A DNA stretch of 64,000 bases from Eustoma russellianum (Eukaryota > Streptophyta > Magnoliopsida > Gentianales > Gentianaceae): assembly GCA_036186865.1 (NCBI GenBank), contig AP025040.1:44952321-45016320 (forward strand), read 5' to 3'. The notes under the pieces are model-generated. The model made no database searches. It was not told where the DNA came from and was given only the letters and a program-made list of their open reading frames with translations. Numbering within the stretch: position 1 is the stretch's first letter; each line of letters begins with the position of its first letter. The translations under genes and the position numbers were made by a program. Shown one piece after another: positions 11,467-22,767 of the stretch.

Positions 11467-12259
11467 TGTTAGGTCCGTGAAACACACTAGAAGGGGGGGT
11501 TGAATAGTGTGTTTATACAAGTATGGTTCTTTTTTTGAATCTTTTTGCAATGGAAGTGTTTAAACCAATACTTGATGTGTTCTTTGAAAGAAATAACTTG
11601 CGGAAATGAAAGAACACCAAATTTATAGAGGTTCAAGTCAAAGACTCTACTCCTCTACCTTCTTGCTTTGAACAAGAAGGATTTTTGAACAAGGGATTGT
11701 TATTTCTCTTTGGGGGGAAACAACAATCAAAGAAAATACAAGAACAAACTAGGTTTAGCAAACCTAGCTCAAGAACAATGAAAACTCAACCTCTTTGAAG
11801 CCTAGCCTCCTTAAGATCTTCTTTGCACCAAAGAAACCTTCTATGGAGTATGATGTAGCTCCTACACCATCAACTAGCTCTTGGAAGCTTGAGTTTCAAC
11901 AATGAACACTCAACCTCCTTGAAGCCTAGCCTCCTTAAGATCTTCTCTTCACCAAAGAAACCTTCTATGGAGAATGATGTTGCTCCAACACCATCAACTA
12001 GCTCTTGGAAGCTTGAGTTTCGCCCAACAAGAAGCTCCCTTGCTTCTTGACCAACAATCTAGATCTTGCTCCTCACAATCCTCACTTAGAAGAAGACCTC
12101 TTCTCCTTTACAATCACACACTCTCAACAATAAAGTAATTTTACAATAATTTTGAGAGCAAAATACAAATGAAGACTTGAGAGCTTGAGGTAGAAAGTTA
12201 GTCTTCAAAAATGGAGTCTTCAAAGCCTTAAAGGAAGAGCTTCTAACCGTTGGAGGAGA

Positions 12260-12297
<38 letters not shown>

Positions 12298-13026
12298 GGA
12301 GAAGATATCCAATGGTATGTTGACACCTCATCACTTTTGAAAATTGCTTCTTGGAAGAAGTCAAAACTTCTTGGGGAAGTCTTGCATTTTAAACCAATAA
12401 TAGAAGGATATCCCACCTACCTTGGATTTGCATTTTGAAAAGTAGCCACAAAAGTCATGATTGCATGGGGAAAATAAAAAGTGCTTTTTGTCAAACAAAA
12501 AGTACAGGAGAGAGAAAATTACTCCAGTTCGTACCTTCTATTCGCGCATCAAACTTGTGAATGTAGCGCTCAATAGAGCGTTCGAAACTTTAATAACCTC
12601 ATTTGTCTTTCCTGATAGAGCGCTATTTGCCTAGTTTGAAACTTTCTGTCCTGAAGGCTTAATATCATAATTTAAAGCTGAAGCGCTCGATAAAGCGTTT
12701 GAAACTCTATAAACAAGTTAGTTTTATTTCTATGATCTGTTGGAGCGCTATTAGGCTCAGTGTGAAACTTTCTGTCCTCAGAAGTAGCGCTCTATAGAGC
12801 GTTTGATTTCTCAAGCTCCTTAAACAAGTTAGTTTTATTCCTCTAACATGTTAGAGCGCTATTAGGCTCAGTTTGAAACTTTCTGTCCTCAGAAGTAGCG
12901 CTCCATAGAGCGTTTGAATTCTCAGAAAACATTTTTTCTATTATTTAAAGATATTTCAAACACACTCGTTTTTGAACCTTCTCTCTTCTTGTGTGCAAAT
13001 CATCAAAACCAATTCTTGCATTAACA
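11467..13026 (-). repeat. 5' LTR of Copia element 1
   Basis: 1560 bp, the partner of 4144-5704 with a single 1-base gap. The promoter of the element would lie here, firing leftward. The dyad array is at about 12565-12922. Confidence 0.93.
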
Positions 13027-13031
13027 ATTTC
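13027..13031. repeat. Target site duplication of Copia element 1 (right)
   Basis: ATTTC, identical to 4139-4143. Confidence 0.9.
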
Positions 13032-13239
13032 CTCTATTCCAATTTTGTAGTTATTCGTTTTATTTCTAAATTAGCTTAAATGTGGTCCCGTTTTAAGGTT
13101 AGCGAGGTTTAATCAAAATATAGGAACAACTTAGAGTATACATAGGGACTTAGATACTCTCTCAATGTTAGGTTGATTTTGTACTTTTTGTCTTTGTTTT
13201 TGTCTTTCATTATTTGTCGCTCATTATGTGTCTATGCAG

Positions 13240-13392
13240 ATACATATAGATCCGGGGGTTTCGCTGGAAGCGAACTCTCTATCCTTTGGGATGGAGGTAT
13301 TGTTTGTATGACTCTCACCCTCCCCAAACCCTAATGATAGCTTTTGCTGTTGTTGTGATATGCTCTATATGTGTTGTTGTGGTGGTTCCATT
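13240..13392 (+). repeat. Au-type SINE (family B)
   Basis: Contains GGGGGTTTCGCTGGAAGCG, AACTCTCTATCC, a TTTGTATGACTCTCACCCT block, CCCAAACCC and a GTTGTTGTG tail. It forms an inverted pair with the copy at 13440-13570. Confidence 0.75.
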
Positions 13393-13439
13393 TTAAACAA
13401 ATGGAATTTATAAGTAGTTTCTAAAGTTTTTTGAAATTA

Positions 13440-13570
13440 TTCATCATCATCATCATCCAGACCCAGTATATCCCAACGACAGCAAAAGCTATCGTTAGAG
13501 TCTGGGGAGGGTAGATGTAGGCAGACAATACCTCTATCCCAAGGGATAGAGAGTCTGCTTCCAGTTTTTT
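13440..13570 (-). repeat. Au-type SINE, minus orientation (family B)
   Basis: Reverse-oriented copy with CCCAGTATATCCC, AGTCTGGGGAGGGTAGATG and GGGATAGAGAGTCTGCTTCC, bordered by (CAT)n and a poly-T run. It is separated by about 50 bp from the plus-strand copy. Confidence 0.75.
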
Positions 13571-14534
13571 TTTTTTTTGAAATTATTGAATGCATGAAAT
13601 GCTTTTGTTACTAATAAACTATATTGATGAAGCCGGATCTTCACCAAGGGTCCAAGATGACCCTAAATAAACGTCGTCAGTTGATTGTTGAGAACTACTG
13701 AAATAGCTTCCTGAAAATCCTGCACAAGGAAGCAGAAATCAGGGGACCCGGGGGTGTGACCCCGCTCAAGTCAGTTTGGGCCATTCTCACTGAGTTATGA
13801 TTTTGTATGTGGAGTTAGAGAATTCTCACAGTTCTTAGCTGAGGAGAAAACTCAATGTATTTGCTCTAGGAGAGATGAAAAATGTTTCGATCCCCCTTCT
13901 GGTCTCCGTTAGCTTGCTTTTGTTAGTTTCCCTTTATCCTCTGCCTCTGACAATGGATGTGCCGTTGGCTTGGGGCAGAGAACTTATGACGCCGTAGGTC
14001 TACTGGTATGACTGGTAGGTCTGCGGATATGACTAGTAGGTCGGCTGACGTGACCTTGGCGGTACAGTTTAGCCGAGCAGCAATGTATGAATGCTGAACT
14101 GTGGGAGTTATGCCGTTGACTGTTGTTGACCAACAGATGATTATTTCTGGTTTATCATATATAAAGAAAGTTAAAATTAGTAATTGATTTTAACATTGAA
14201 GCAAATAATGTATTAGCATATGTTTCTTGCGCCATAATAGAAAATCGTTTCTCAAGAATGGATGCATGGATTCCATAATAGGATCATAGGAATGCATAAA
14301 TCAAAGTATGAGAACTCAAAGAATCAAGAAAGGATGTTTATAGAAGGAGATGGAAAAGCCTTCTGTTAGGAATTTAAGACTGAGAAACACCACCAACATA
14401 CACTACAAATATTTGGAAGACTGCTGATATAAATGATATACCACAGTTTGCAATTCTTGTTGGAAATTCTAAATGACAATTATTTGTAGTTATATCCTTT
14501 TCCATTTTCAATGTAGTCAAGAACACACTTTTCT
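13571..14534. other. No gene seen; unclassified repeat-like DNA
   Basis: Contains a GC-richer stretch (13620-14150) with repeated GACTGGTAGGTC and GACTAGTAGGTC motifs near 14000-14030. It may be old transposon sequence. No coding frame with recognisable domains. Confidence 0.4.
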
Positions 14535-15205
14535 TTGACTTTAAAATATGATGGAATAAAAGCAAAATGACTCACTAAATTGGCTGTGTTTCTTATATTG
14601 TGAATTAGTAGTTGATCGACACATCTTGACGCAATTTTCATTATGGGTAATCGAGAAACAACATCTGTGTGTTTCTAACACATGAGTATGGTTGCATACA
14701 TCTGACCCCCTCCATACCCCCACATAGGCGAGAGACTCTAAGACAGTGGAGTAATGTTGTTGTTGTTTTATGTGTTTACTGCTTATGTGACTAGTAAAAT
14801 AAGCGGTTATAAACTGATAAGATGTTTCATTGTGTGTCATCAAAAAACATTCTATGGGTGTTTCTAACATATGGATATGGTTGCCTACATCTGATCCTCT
14901 TCATACCTCGACATAGACGGAGCCTTTAAGGCAGTTGAGTAATGTTGTTGTTATTTTATGTATTTACTGCTTATGTGACTAGTAAAATAAGTGGTTATAA
15001 ACTGATAAGAGGTTTCATTGTGTGTCATCGAGAAATAACTTCTGTGTGTTTTTAACATATGGTTATGGTTGCATACATCTGACCCCCTCCATACCTCGAT
15101 ATAGGCAGGAGCGTTTAAGGCAGTAGAGTAATGTTGTTGTTGTTATTTTATGTATTTACTGCTCATGTGACTAGTAAAATAAGCGGTTATAAACTGATAA
15201 GAGGA
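14535..15205 (+). repeat. Tandem array of family A SINE sequence, three units
   Basis: A first copy starts at about 14535. The block ending in TAATGTTGTTGTT followed by GTGACTAGTAAAATAAGCGG recurs three times at about 190-bp spacing (near 14790, 14978 and 15169). Each unit contains the SINE 3' half plus the same non-SINE spacer, so this is tandem duplication, not independent insertion. Confidence 0.75.
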
Positions 15206-15424
15206 AAAATTTACATATACTATCCAAAAAAATCATATAATACATCTCATGTCGCATCTTTATGTTTATTTAAGGAAGACACGTTATATCAACTCACCTA
15301 TTTTTGATTTAATATATGTGGAATTATTTTATTGAATTAACTATATCATAGAAGATGAATTAGAATATATTCTATCCATATTATGTACTTGATTTGTCTA
15401 ACACCTAATTAATTTTTTTTGTGG

Positions 15425-15680
15425 CAAAAGGTTGAACCCCAACCCAAAGGGCCCCCATTGCTCCAGTCCCAAGGAGCCGCGTGGAGGATGTAAATCAGGA
15501 GTCCATCGGCATCCTATCTTACGCAGTTATCCACACAAGGTACCCCTCATAAACCAGACATTTGATCGGCAGCAGAAGAACACCCACACTATGCGTGTCC
15601 CTGGATTCAAACTCATAACTTCTTTGTGGCAATCCCCTGCCCGAGTACCAATTGGACTACGCCCTGGAGGCAACACCTAA
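15425..15680 (-). repeat. tRNA-derived SINE (family D), minus orientation
   Basis: On the minus strand the right end reads TAGTCCAATTGGTACTCGG (A-box-like) and GAGTTTGAATCC (B-box-like), as in a tRNA-derived SINE head. The body resembles 2999-3100 and 24655-24785. Confidence 0.6.
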
Positions 15681-15698
15681 TTAATTTATGTATACAAC

Positions 15699-15882
15699 GG
15701 GTTTGGATCACCTCACCGCAAAATATTTCACCCCTCTCCCCACCGCACGACACGTGGCAGCAGGAGAGGGTGGTGAGGTTAGATAAGAGTCACCCGCATC
15801 TAGCCTCACCATCCTTCACTGCTGTCACGTGTCGTGCGGTGGAAAGAGGGATGAGGGTTTTTGGATGAGGGGATCTCATCCC
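15699..15882. mobile_element. Mutator-like MITE, second copy
   Basis: 184 bp, GGG..CCC ends, with the same core (GACACGTGGCAGCAGG, CATCTAGCCTCACCA, GTCACGTGTCGTGCGG). Flanks are GTATACAAC and GTACACAAC, a 9-bp duplication with one change. Confidence 0.85.
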
Positions 15883-16168
15883 GTACACAACATGCCTCAT
15901 TGTTTTAAGCACGGAGTTTTACGGTTAATTAAAAAGAGAATAAGTGCAATGATTACGTCTTAGATTGTAAAGTCATTAGTCTATTATTAGCTTCACATTT
16001 AAGTACGAGGGGCCAGGGAGCAGCGAATGGTCTGTAGTCTCTTTTGTGATTTTCAGAATCAAATTTCGTGTGTCAGATAAAAGGAAAGTGCCAATGTGAC
16101 ACTTCCATACTGAAGCTTCAGTAGACCCTTTTTTTTTAATGATTAATATTACCCATATCATTTTTTTT

Positions 16169-17184
16169 ATGGGTGTCAATTAGAGCGTATTTTGTGTTTC
16201 GTGTTTTTCGGATTTCAGATATCAAAGTATCAAACTCATAACTTACTCGTTTGCTTCGCGTATACGGAAATAGATACTCAAACATGTACATGTCAAGTTT
16301 TGTGTCGTGTATCAAGTAGACCCACAAACTTGACAAGTATAAATATTTCAGGTCGTATACGGGTCATTTCGTGTATTTTTCAGGTATACAATTTTTACCC
16401 ATGACGTGACGTAATATTTTATGAACATTGCGATAACCATAACAGCAATAATGTTTTACCAGAAGAAATTATAACATAAAACTATAAGAGAAATAGTTTA
16501 ACATATAATCATCAATCTAATCCATAAGAAATATATATAAAATGAAAAATAACAATCCATCATTTAATAAAAAAATTACACAAAAAGACCACAAGATAAG
16601 GTAAGGTGCACTGACCTGATTCATAAGAAGGTGAAAAGTGAGGCTACAAAAGAAGGGAGGAGAGAGGAGTATCTCCGCTAGGAGAATGAGGACGATGCTA
16701 ATGAAAGACCTCCTGAAAGAAAGTATTTCAAATTTTATAGAATAAAAGTTAAATCATAACTTCGAATTATCTTCAACTCTACAATGTTCTTTTCTGTTTG
16801 GAATGAATTTCGGTATGTTCTTCGGCTTCACCAACTTTGTCGGAATGGAACTAAGACCGCTTGCTTGGCGGTAGGGGGCAATTAAGAAAGAAGGGAATAG
16901 GAAATTTGGAATCAGGGATTAGGTTTTTAGGTTTTAGGAGTTTTTTTATTTTATAATTTTTATGTTAATAATTTATAATTTATATTTAGAATATATTTTA
17001 AATAATCGAGTATGAGGTATAAATGGGTAACCTGTGGGAGTACCTGGAAACCATCCGCTTTTAGCGGGTAAGTTTCAGATCTTACCCGATTTGTACACGA
17101 AACCCATCAAACTATACCCATACCCGCGAAGAGCGTGTCAGGTTCAGATCGTGTTTTTGTGTCGTGTCTGAGATTGCTACCCTA
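16169..17184. mobile_element. Probable non-autonomous hAT-like element
   Basis: The left end starts TATGGGTGTCAATT and the right end finishes GAGATTGCTACCCTA, which is TAGGGTAGCAATC in reverse. Both ends are followed inward by CGTGTTTTTCG/GTGTCGTGTCT-type blocks. No convincing 8-bp duplication was found, so the exact ends are uncertain. No transposase frame is present. Confidence 0.5.
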
Positions 17185-17284
17185 ATTTCTCACCATTTCG
17201 ATCGAGGTTTATTTTATTTCTTTATTTTTGAAGCTCATTACGGTAAAATGTCTTCACAAACATCGAGCTACAGAAACAGCTTCT

Positions 17285-17405
17285 TGCATAAAAAAGTATA
17301 GGGTAAGACTGCGTACTTCAAATCACGAAACTATCCGTCTCCTCTCCAGACCTTACACAAACACGGAAGTATACCAGGAACGCCCTTTATTTCTATGGGA
17401 AGCCT
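17285..17405. repeat. SINE-like fragment (GGTAAGACTGCGTAC type)
   Basis: Contains GGGTAAGACTGCGTAC, CTCTCCAGACCTTACACAAAC and CGGAAG.ATACC. It is similar in order to the block at 43090-43240, which has GGTAAGACTACGTACATCAG and GTGCAAACGCGGAAGCC. The type resembles TS-like SINEs. Confidence 0.45.
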
Positions 17406-18092
17406 ATCAAATTTTCTTCTATCCGACAATAAATGCAATTCGGGTAGCCAAAGACTCGAAAATGAGATTTCAAATGAATTTTCAATCTTCAAGGGCTTCG
17501 GCTGTAAGTTTTTGTGAATATCTAAATTGATAGATATACTAAATGAAATGTTCTTCAAAACTTATCTTACTCATCAAACTAGCATCATAATTCGTAACTC
17601 TATATTACGGATCGATATTTACTGTTGCAACATCTTTATAATTTTTTAATGAATTATGTTCCTACGCGATCATTTCAAATCAGACAACGTATTAGGTTTC
17701 TATTGATAAATGCGATAAGGAAACATAAACTGTGCTCCATAATCAACTAATATGATATAAATGCTTATTTATTTTAACTATTATAGAATGTGTCTACTTA
17801 GTTCTTAAGTGTAAAAAGTATATTCCCTTTTACTTGCAGCTTTATTACTAAATTTTTTCCTCTTAAATATATCTATATATTTAGAGAATTCGATACTCTC
17901 TATACTATAGATTGACTTTGCACTTTTTGTTTTTTTTTGTATTTTTTGCTTTTTTTTTGTATGTCTTACATTATTTGTCCATGTACACGGTTATGACTAT
18001 TTTAATATCAGAAACTTTCTATGTGTATTTACTAAATTCTCTCGCTAACACACTAGCACACCATATACTTATTATTGTGTCATTTATCCAGG
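17406..18092. other. No gene seen
   Basis: AT-rich. Open frames are short and have no conserved features. Confidence 0.45.
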
Positions 18093-18225
18093 TACATATA
18101 AAGCAGGGGTTTCACTAGAACCAAATTTTATATCCCTTTAGATGGGGTATTGTTTGTGTGTCTTTCATCCTCTTTGGACCCAGCGATATCTTTTACTGTG
18201 GTTGGCATATAGTGGGTATGATTAA
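18093..18225 (+). repeat. Au-type SINE fragment (family B)
   Basis: Contains GCAGGGGTTTCACTAGAACC, a TATCCCTTTAGATGGGGTATTG block, CATCCTCTTTGGACCC and GTTGGCATATAGTGGGTATG, in the family order. Confidence 0.6.
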
Positions 18226-19409
18226 TTTATGTATATTAACTACAACGTAATATAACTAAGCAAATCATACTATATAATCTTTGATCCAAGATTCCCTCTG
18301 CAAAACTTCTTAAAATAAAAAAGCAGCATAGTTATGAGATCAAAGAATCAAAGATTGATTATGGCAGACCCGTCATTTAAGGCAGAGCTTTAGTCACACG
18401 CCGCATTCCATCTCCCAATACTAAAGACAAGCCTTTGGTCTAAAGACTATTCTTCACCTATATAATGTCTCTACAAAAAACAATTCTCTCTACCACCCCA
18501 ACCCTAGGTAGCATTCATCTGTTTTTCTTGTACGACCTCGCCAGTTGCTATGAAAAGCCCACATCATTGTGAAAGCATACTCTTTCTCTTTTTTCTTTCT
18601 TTTTTTTCACCTAACTACTTTTGAATTTTGGTGGATGGGGTTGGTCACCCAGGGGGAAATGAAAGAGGGGGGGGGGGGGGGGGCGTGTTTAAAGTTATTT
18701 AAAGCCAGATTTAGAAATCATGAGGTCAAGGAGGTTTTTTTTGGAGGTAATATTTACAATTTTGGTTCCAATTTATGTAATCCTGTTATAGGATTTCTAA
18801 ACCTCAAATTTGAATGTTTGCGGCAAGATATAATGTCCAACTGTGTAGTTTTTTATTATGAAAAATGATAGTTAATTTAGGATTAACAATTCTTGTTAAG
18901 GAGGAGGCTTGATTGAGAGTTTGGTGGTATAGAAGTTGATGTTAAAATCAAAGGTAAGGAAATTTCAAACTTTAGAAGAACTTGGAATGTACATAAATAA
19001 ACGACATTTCTGATGAACTAAGCTCCTGTATTTAGGCAGAGTCTGGAGAGGGACCGAATCACCTCGCAATCTGATATGTGCAGTCTTACCCTGTAATTTC
19101 TACAAGAGGCTATTTCAGCGGCCTAAACACGTGACTTCAAGGCCACAAAACAACAACCATACCAGTTGTCTATAAATATCTGAGTATATTGATGATTTTT
19201 TCGGTGACTCTTGGATTATGTTAAGGTCATTGAAGATGTATATACATGCTAATTGGCTCTTTGGATTATACAGCAAAAAAAAAAAAAAAAACAATGTGAT
19301 TGTTCTTTGGATTATAAAGAAAAAAGAAACGTGATTGCGGATGATTATTTTGTAGATGTATTGGGATAAAATTTCGTAAACCGATTCTTATTGTGTTGTG
19401 AATGAACCC
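18226..19409. other. No gene seen; contains a 17-bp G run
   Basis: A poly-G tract lies at 18667-18683. Near 19030-19110 there is a weak reverse SINE-like block ending GCAGTCTTACCCTG. No supportable coding sequence. Confidence 0.45.
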
Positions 19410-19417
19410 TCCAAAGG

Positions 19418-21116
19418 TAGGGACACACATGGTCCAGTCCGGCCGGTTTTTGCGTATGTTGTCAACCAAACCGTTTGTAACGGTTTTGAAATCCAGGAAC
19501 CGGAACCGGACCAGAACCGGTCAACAAACTGTTTGACCGGTCCGTTCGGTTTGGTTTGGTTCCGGTTTTTTCGGTTTGAAATCTGCACTATGCTTAACGT
19601 AACCTAGATCAATCATATGGCAATGTAAGTTCAAAGCACAAAGCTTAACATGTAACTACACACTATTGCTGCTACCGTGGGCCATGTTATCAGAGAGCAT
19701 TGACAATATATATGTTAAGCCAAACAAAAGTGTTAACATGTTAGTTTCCACTAACATGGAAAGTGCTCCTCGTAGTATGCAAATTATATGTAGATTGCAT
19801 AACTGCCAAAAGTCTAGAACACATGAAACAAGTCTTTAGACACTTGCTTCTTACATTAGGAGAGTGCATAAGACGAAGAAGCAAATGGTTCAGAGCAGGT
19901 TCAGTGCTCTTCCTCCTCTAGATCACCAGATCCTGACAGTTATCACATTGCCTACGAACTTCTTAAACAATCATTTCAACCTTATTTGATTTGAAACCTT
20001 CTGAAGCTCACATTAATCATTACTTCGATATGTACCAGGACCTGTATGTAATCCATAGGAAATGGAGCCCTCTAGAAACCACAGATAAACACACACTTAA
20101 AAAAAGTTGCCAAACACACAAGTTGTAGATAATTATCACCAAATAAACAAAGTTTCAAAGTCTAAATTATCAAAGTACTTAGGAACTTCCTATACAACAA
20201 GTGCACGAAAAAAGTCAACCAACAAAAGCATCAATCTTAGATAATCCAATATTCTAATCAACCAAGAGGCCGTAACAAATCCCCAAGCAAATCATCAAGT
20301 TCACCCATAATTTTAATCAAACGGCTAAAATTGAGGCCTGAGACAACAAAGTTTCAGAGCCAAGAAAATGACAGCAAAATTTAGTTAAAAGTTGTCACCT
20401 TGAGTGGACCCAATTGCTTCCTGTGTCTAAAGATAGCCGGAGAGAGAAAATCAGCAGTAGCTGGATAAGACTCAGAAAAGGAAACAACCCTTTTGAAAAA
20501 TAGCTGCTCGTGCCTAAGGTATAAAGCCAAATCACAAACAAAATAAGCAAAATAAGAAGAGAAAATAAAGACTATGATGTCGAAAGCAGAGGCGTTTAGA
20601 AAATATCAGCTATGCTACATACTCCCAAAACAACTCTGATATCTATCAATAACAACACAAAATTCAATCAAAATGTCAAGCAATTTAAAAGATATGCCTG
20701 CAGCAGTGCGAGGCGCGAAGCTGGTATGGAGACTGGAGGTGGAGGCGAGGCGGCGACGAGATGAAAAGTGAACTGGAAATGAAAAGGAATTAGGGCTTTG
20801 CTTTGGGTGTGTGAAAGTGAAACTGTGAAACGGCGGGCCAGAGAGATAAGAGGATTAGAAGAAGTTTCTGGACCTGGGTGGGGAAAATTATATGATATAT
20901 ATAATATTTAATATATAAATTAATAAATATAATAAACCGCGGTCCGGTCCGGTTTGGCGGTTTAAAATTTTTAAAACCGAAACCAAACCGTAGATCACGG
21001 TCCGGTTTTTCTTTTATAAGTAAACCTGCTGTCAAAACCGTGGTTTGGTTTTAACCGGTTTGGACCAGCCCGGTTCGGTTTTTTGGTCCGGTTTTCAAAA
21101 ATTTTGTTCACCCCTA
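19418..21116. mobile_element. Non-autonomous hAT-type transposon, 1.7 kb
   Basis: Flanked by a perfect 8-bp duplication TCCAAAGG (19410-19417 and 21117-21124). The ends are TAGGGACACAC.. and ..GTTCACCCCTA, matching the TAGGGGTG-type termini of plant hAT elements. The subterminal regions on both sides are packed with CCGGTTTGG/ACCGGACC-type repeats, likely transposase binding sites. The roughly 1.2-kb interior has no transposase frame. Confidence 0.85.
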
Positions 21117-21124
21117 TCCAAAGG

Positions 21125-22304
21125 TGCAATCAGGATGTTCGGTTTGTGCCCTCAGGGCATAGTCTACTTGATACTGTATTTGCTGTCAAAAGTTTGATTT
21201 CAAAGACATTTGCTTCAAGATGTCAAAAGTTTGATTTCAGAAAGTTTGATTTCAGAGACACCTACAGTGTGTTCCTCTGCTGCTAAACCGAAGTCCTGGT
21301 TTGCGGGAGACACTTTGTATGGGTCACGATATCACCCAATTTAGGAAGCATTGGACTCCTAATTTGCATCTTCCACACATACTCAGTTGGGCTGGGACGG
21401 TGAAAACCCTCGGAACGAGAGATTTCACATTTTTTGCTCCAAGAACGTTCGGTCTATTTCATAGACCAAAATCTAAAAAAAAAAATCGAACGTTTGATTC
21501 ACCTAATAGAGACTCTTAGTAATATGTTTGTATTATCTACGTTTTGTTTGTAAAAACAAATGTTATAACTTGCTAATATATAATAATCTCGATCATTGAT
21601 TTTTTTCCCCTTAAAAAAGGATTAAATAGTTCTTAACTTTTTATATAAGATGAATCTAATCCAAGACAGTGACAAAATTGATGATATCCTTGTGATAACA
21701 CGTAATCTCATAATTTTATATGACCACGAAATATTCGAGTGCACATTGGACAAAGCGTTATTATTATTGTTATTTTTATTATTGTTATTGTTATTGTTAT
21801 TATTATTATTGAGGATTTAGGCAATTATTTCTTTCGTGTATATGTCTAGCTCTACTTATGAAAAGATTTAACGGGAAAAAAAAGAATATACCACAACATT
21901 CTGTTGATAAATTCTGGCATGCACAAACTAAATACAACTGTTTGGTCTCAACTTATTGTCCTTGAATTCATCCTATGCCACAGTAATATTTTTTTCCCCA
22001 AACAGTTGGTGGTGACAATGACAGCCTCTTGCTTTCCTCTCAGTTCTCCTTTTGAGGGAGAGGGGATTATTTTCTCTGATTTTGACACTCTCATCATGAG
22101 CTTTCTCTCCAATTATCCTCATGCATGTGTATTTTATTCATCCCAGAATGAACACATCCGCATGCAAAAGCTTATCTACTTATCTTCTAGGAGGACCAAA
22201 ACAACAACGTTATCACATTGTCTTATAAGCTTCCGTCTATATCAAGATATGGAAGGGGTTTGATGTACGTAAACATACCATATATTGGAAGCACACAGAA
22301 GTTA
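21125..22304. other. No gene seen
   Basis: Unremarkable AT-rich sequence. It includes short direct repeats of TCAAAAGTTTGATTTCA near 21185-21250 and a (TTA/TTG)n run at about 21758-21811. An open frame at 21904-22263 has no recognisable features. Confidence 0.45.
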
Positions 22305-22385
22305 TTTTTCGATGACTTATAATGCAAATTGCGTCAAGTTTTATCGATCAACTGTTGCGCTTTCACTCCAATCTACTTATCTTGT
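22305..22385 (-). repeat. Family A SINE fragment, minus orientation
   Basis: Reverse of the family's 5' half: GAAGTTATTTTTCGATGAC, TTGCGTCAAG and GATCAACTGTTGCGC. Confidence 0.5.
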
Positions 22386-22767
22386 AGCCTTTCATTCTAA
22401 AGAAAGCAACAATTTAAAAAAATGATGATAAGGGTGGAATGACTTGTTTCGTCTTCAGTTTTTTTATGGTTTTTTTATGTTGAACTGTCACCATAGGCGG
22501 ATGGAATTTTAGATATTTAATATCACTATTACAAGATGATGCAAAAAAGTCACAAGGATATTAGCATAAGATCCACACAAGATAATTTACACACCAGGAT
22601 CTTGATATATCACAGTGTATTTAATGCCGGATCTCAGTGTTTAATAAATCTAAGTTTGAATTTGGTTAAGAATATAAACTTAAAAGGATTTGGGCTTATC
22701 CAACTAGAAGTTTACACAAGATGGTTAAAATAGAAAAACACATCGCGTCTTCTTTGTAGGTGTAAGG

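Larger units (their letters stand above)
4144..13026 (-). mobile_element. Young Copia LTR retrotransposon (element 1), 8.9 kb
   Basis: Complete TG..CA element on the minus strand with 1561-bp and 1560-bp LTRs, a 5-bp target duplication (ATTTC), a tRNA-Met-type primer binding site and a polypurine tract. The LTRs appear identical except for one C in a short C run (near 5089-5092), so the insertion is recent. The coding order gag, protease, integrase, RT, RNase H identifies Copia. Several stops and frameshifts, a gag deletion and a changed protease motif show this copy cannot encode its own machinery. Confidence 0.95.

Noticed and set aside
16169..17184. Firm hAT classification by an 8-bp duplication
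   Set aside because: The flanks (ATTTTTTT-like and ATTTCTCA) match poorly, so the element was kept only as probable.
21904..22263. 119-codon plus-strand open frame
   Set aside because: No recognisable motif, no splice context and ordinary composition for intergenic DNA.
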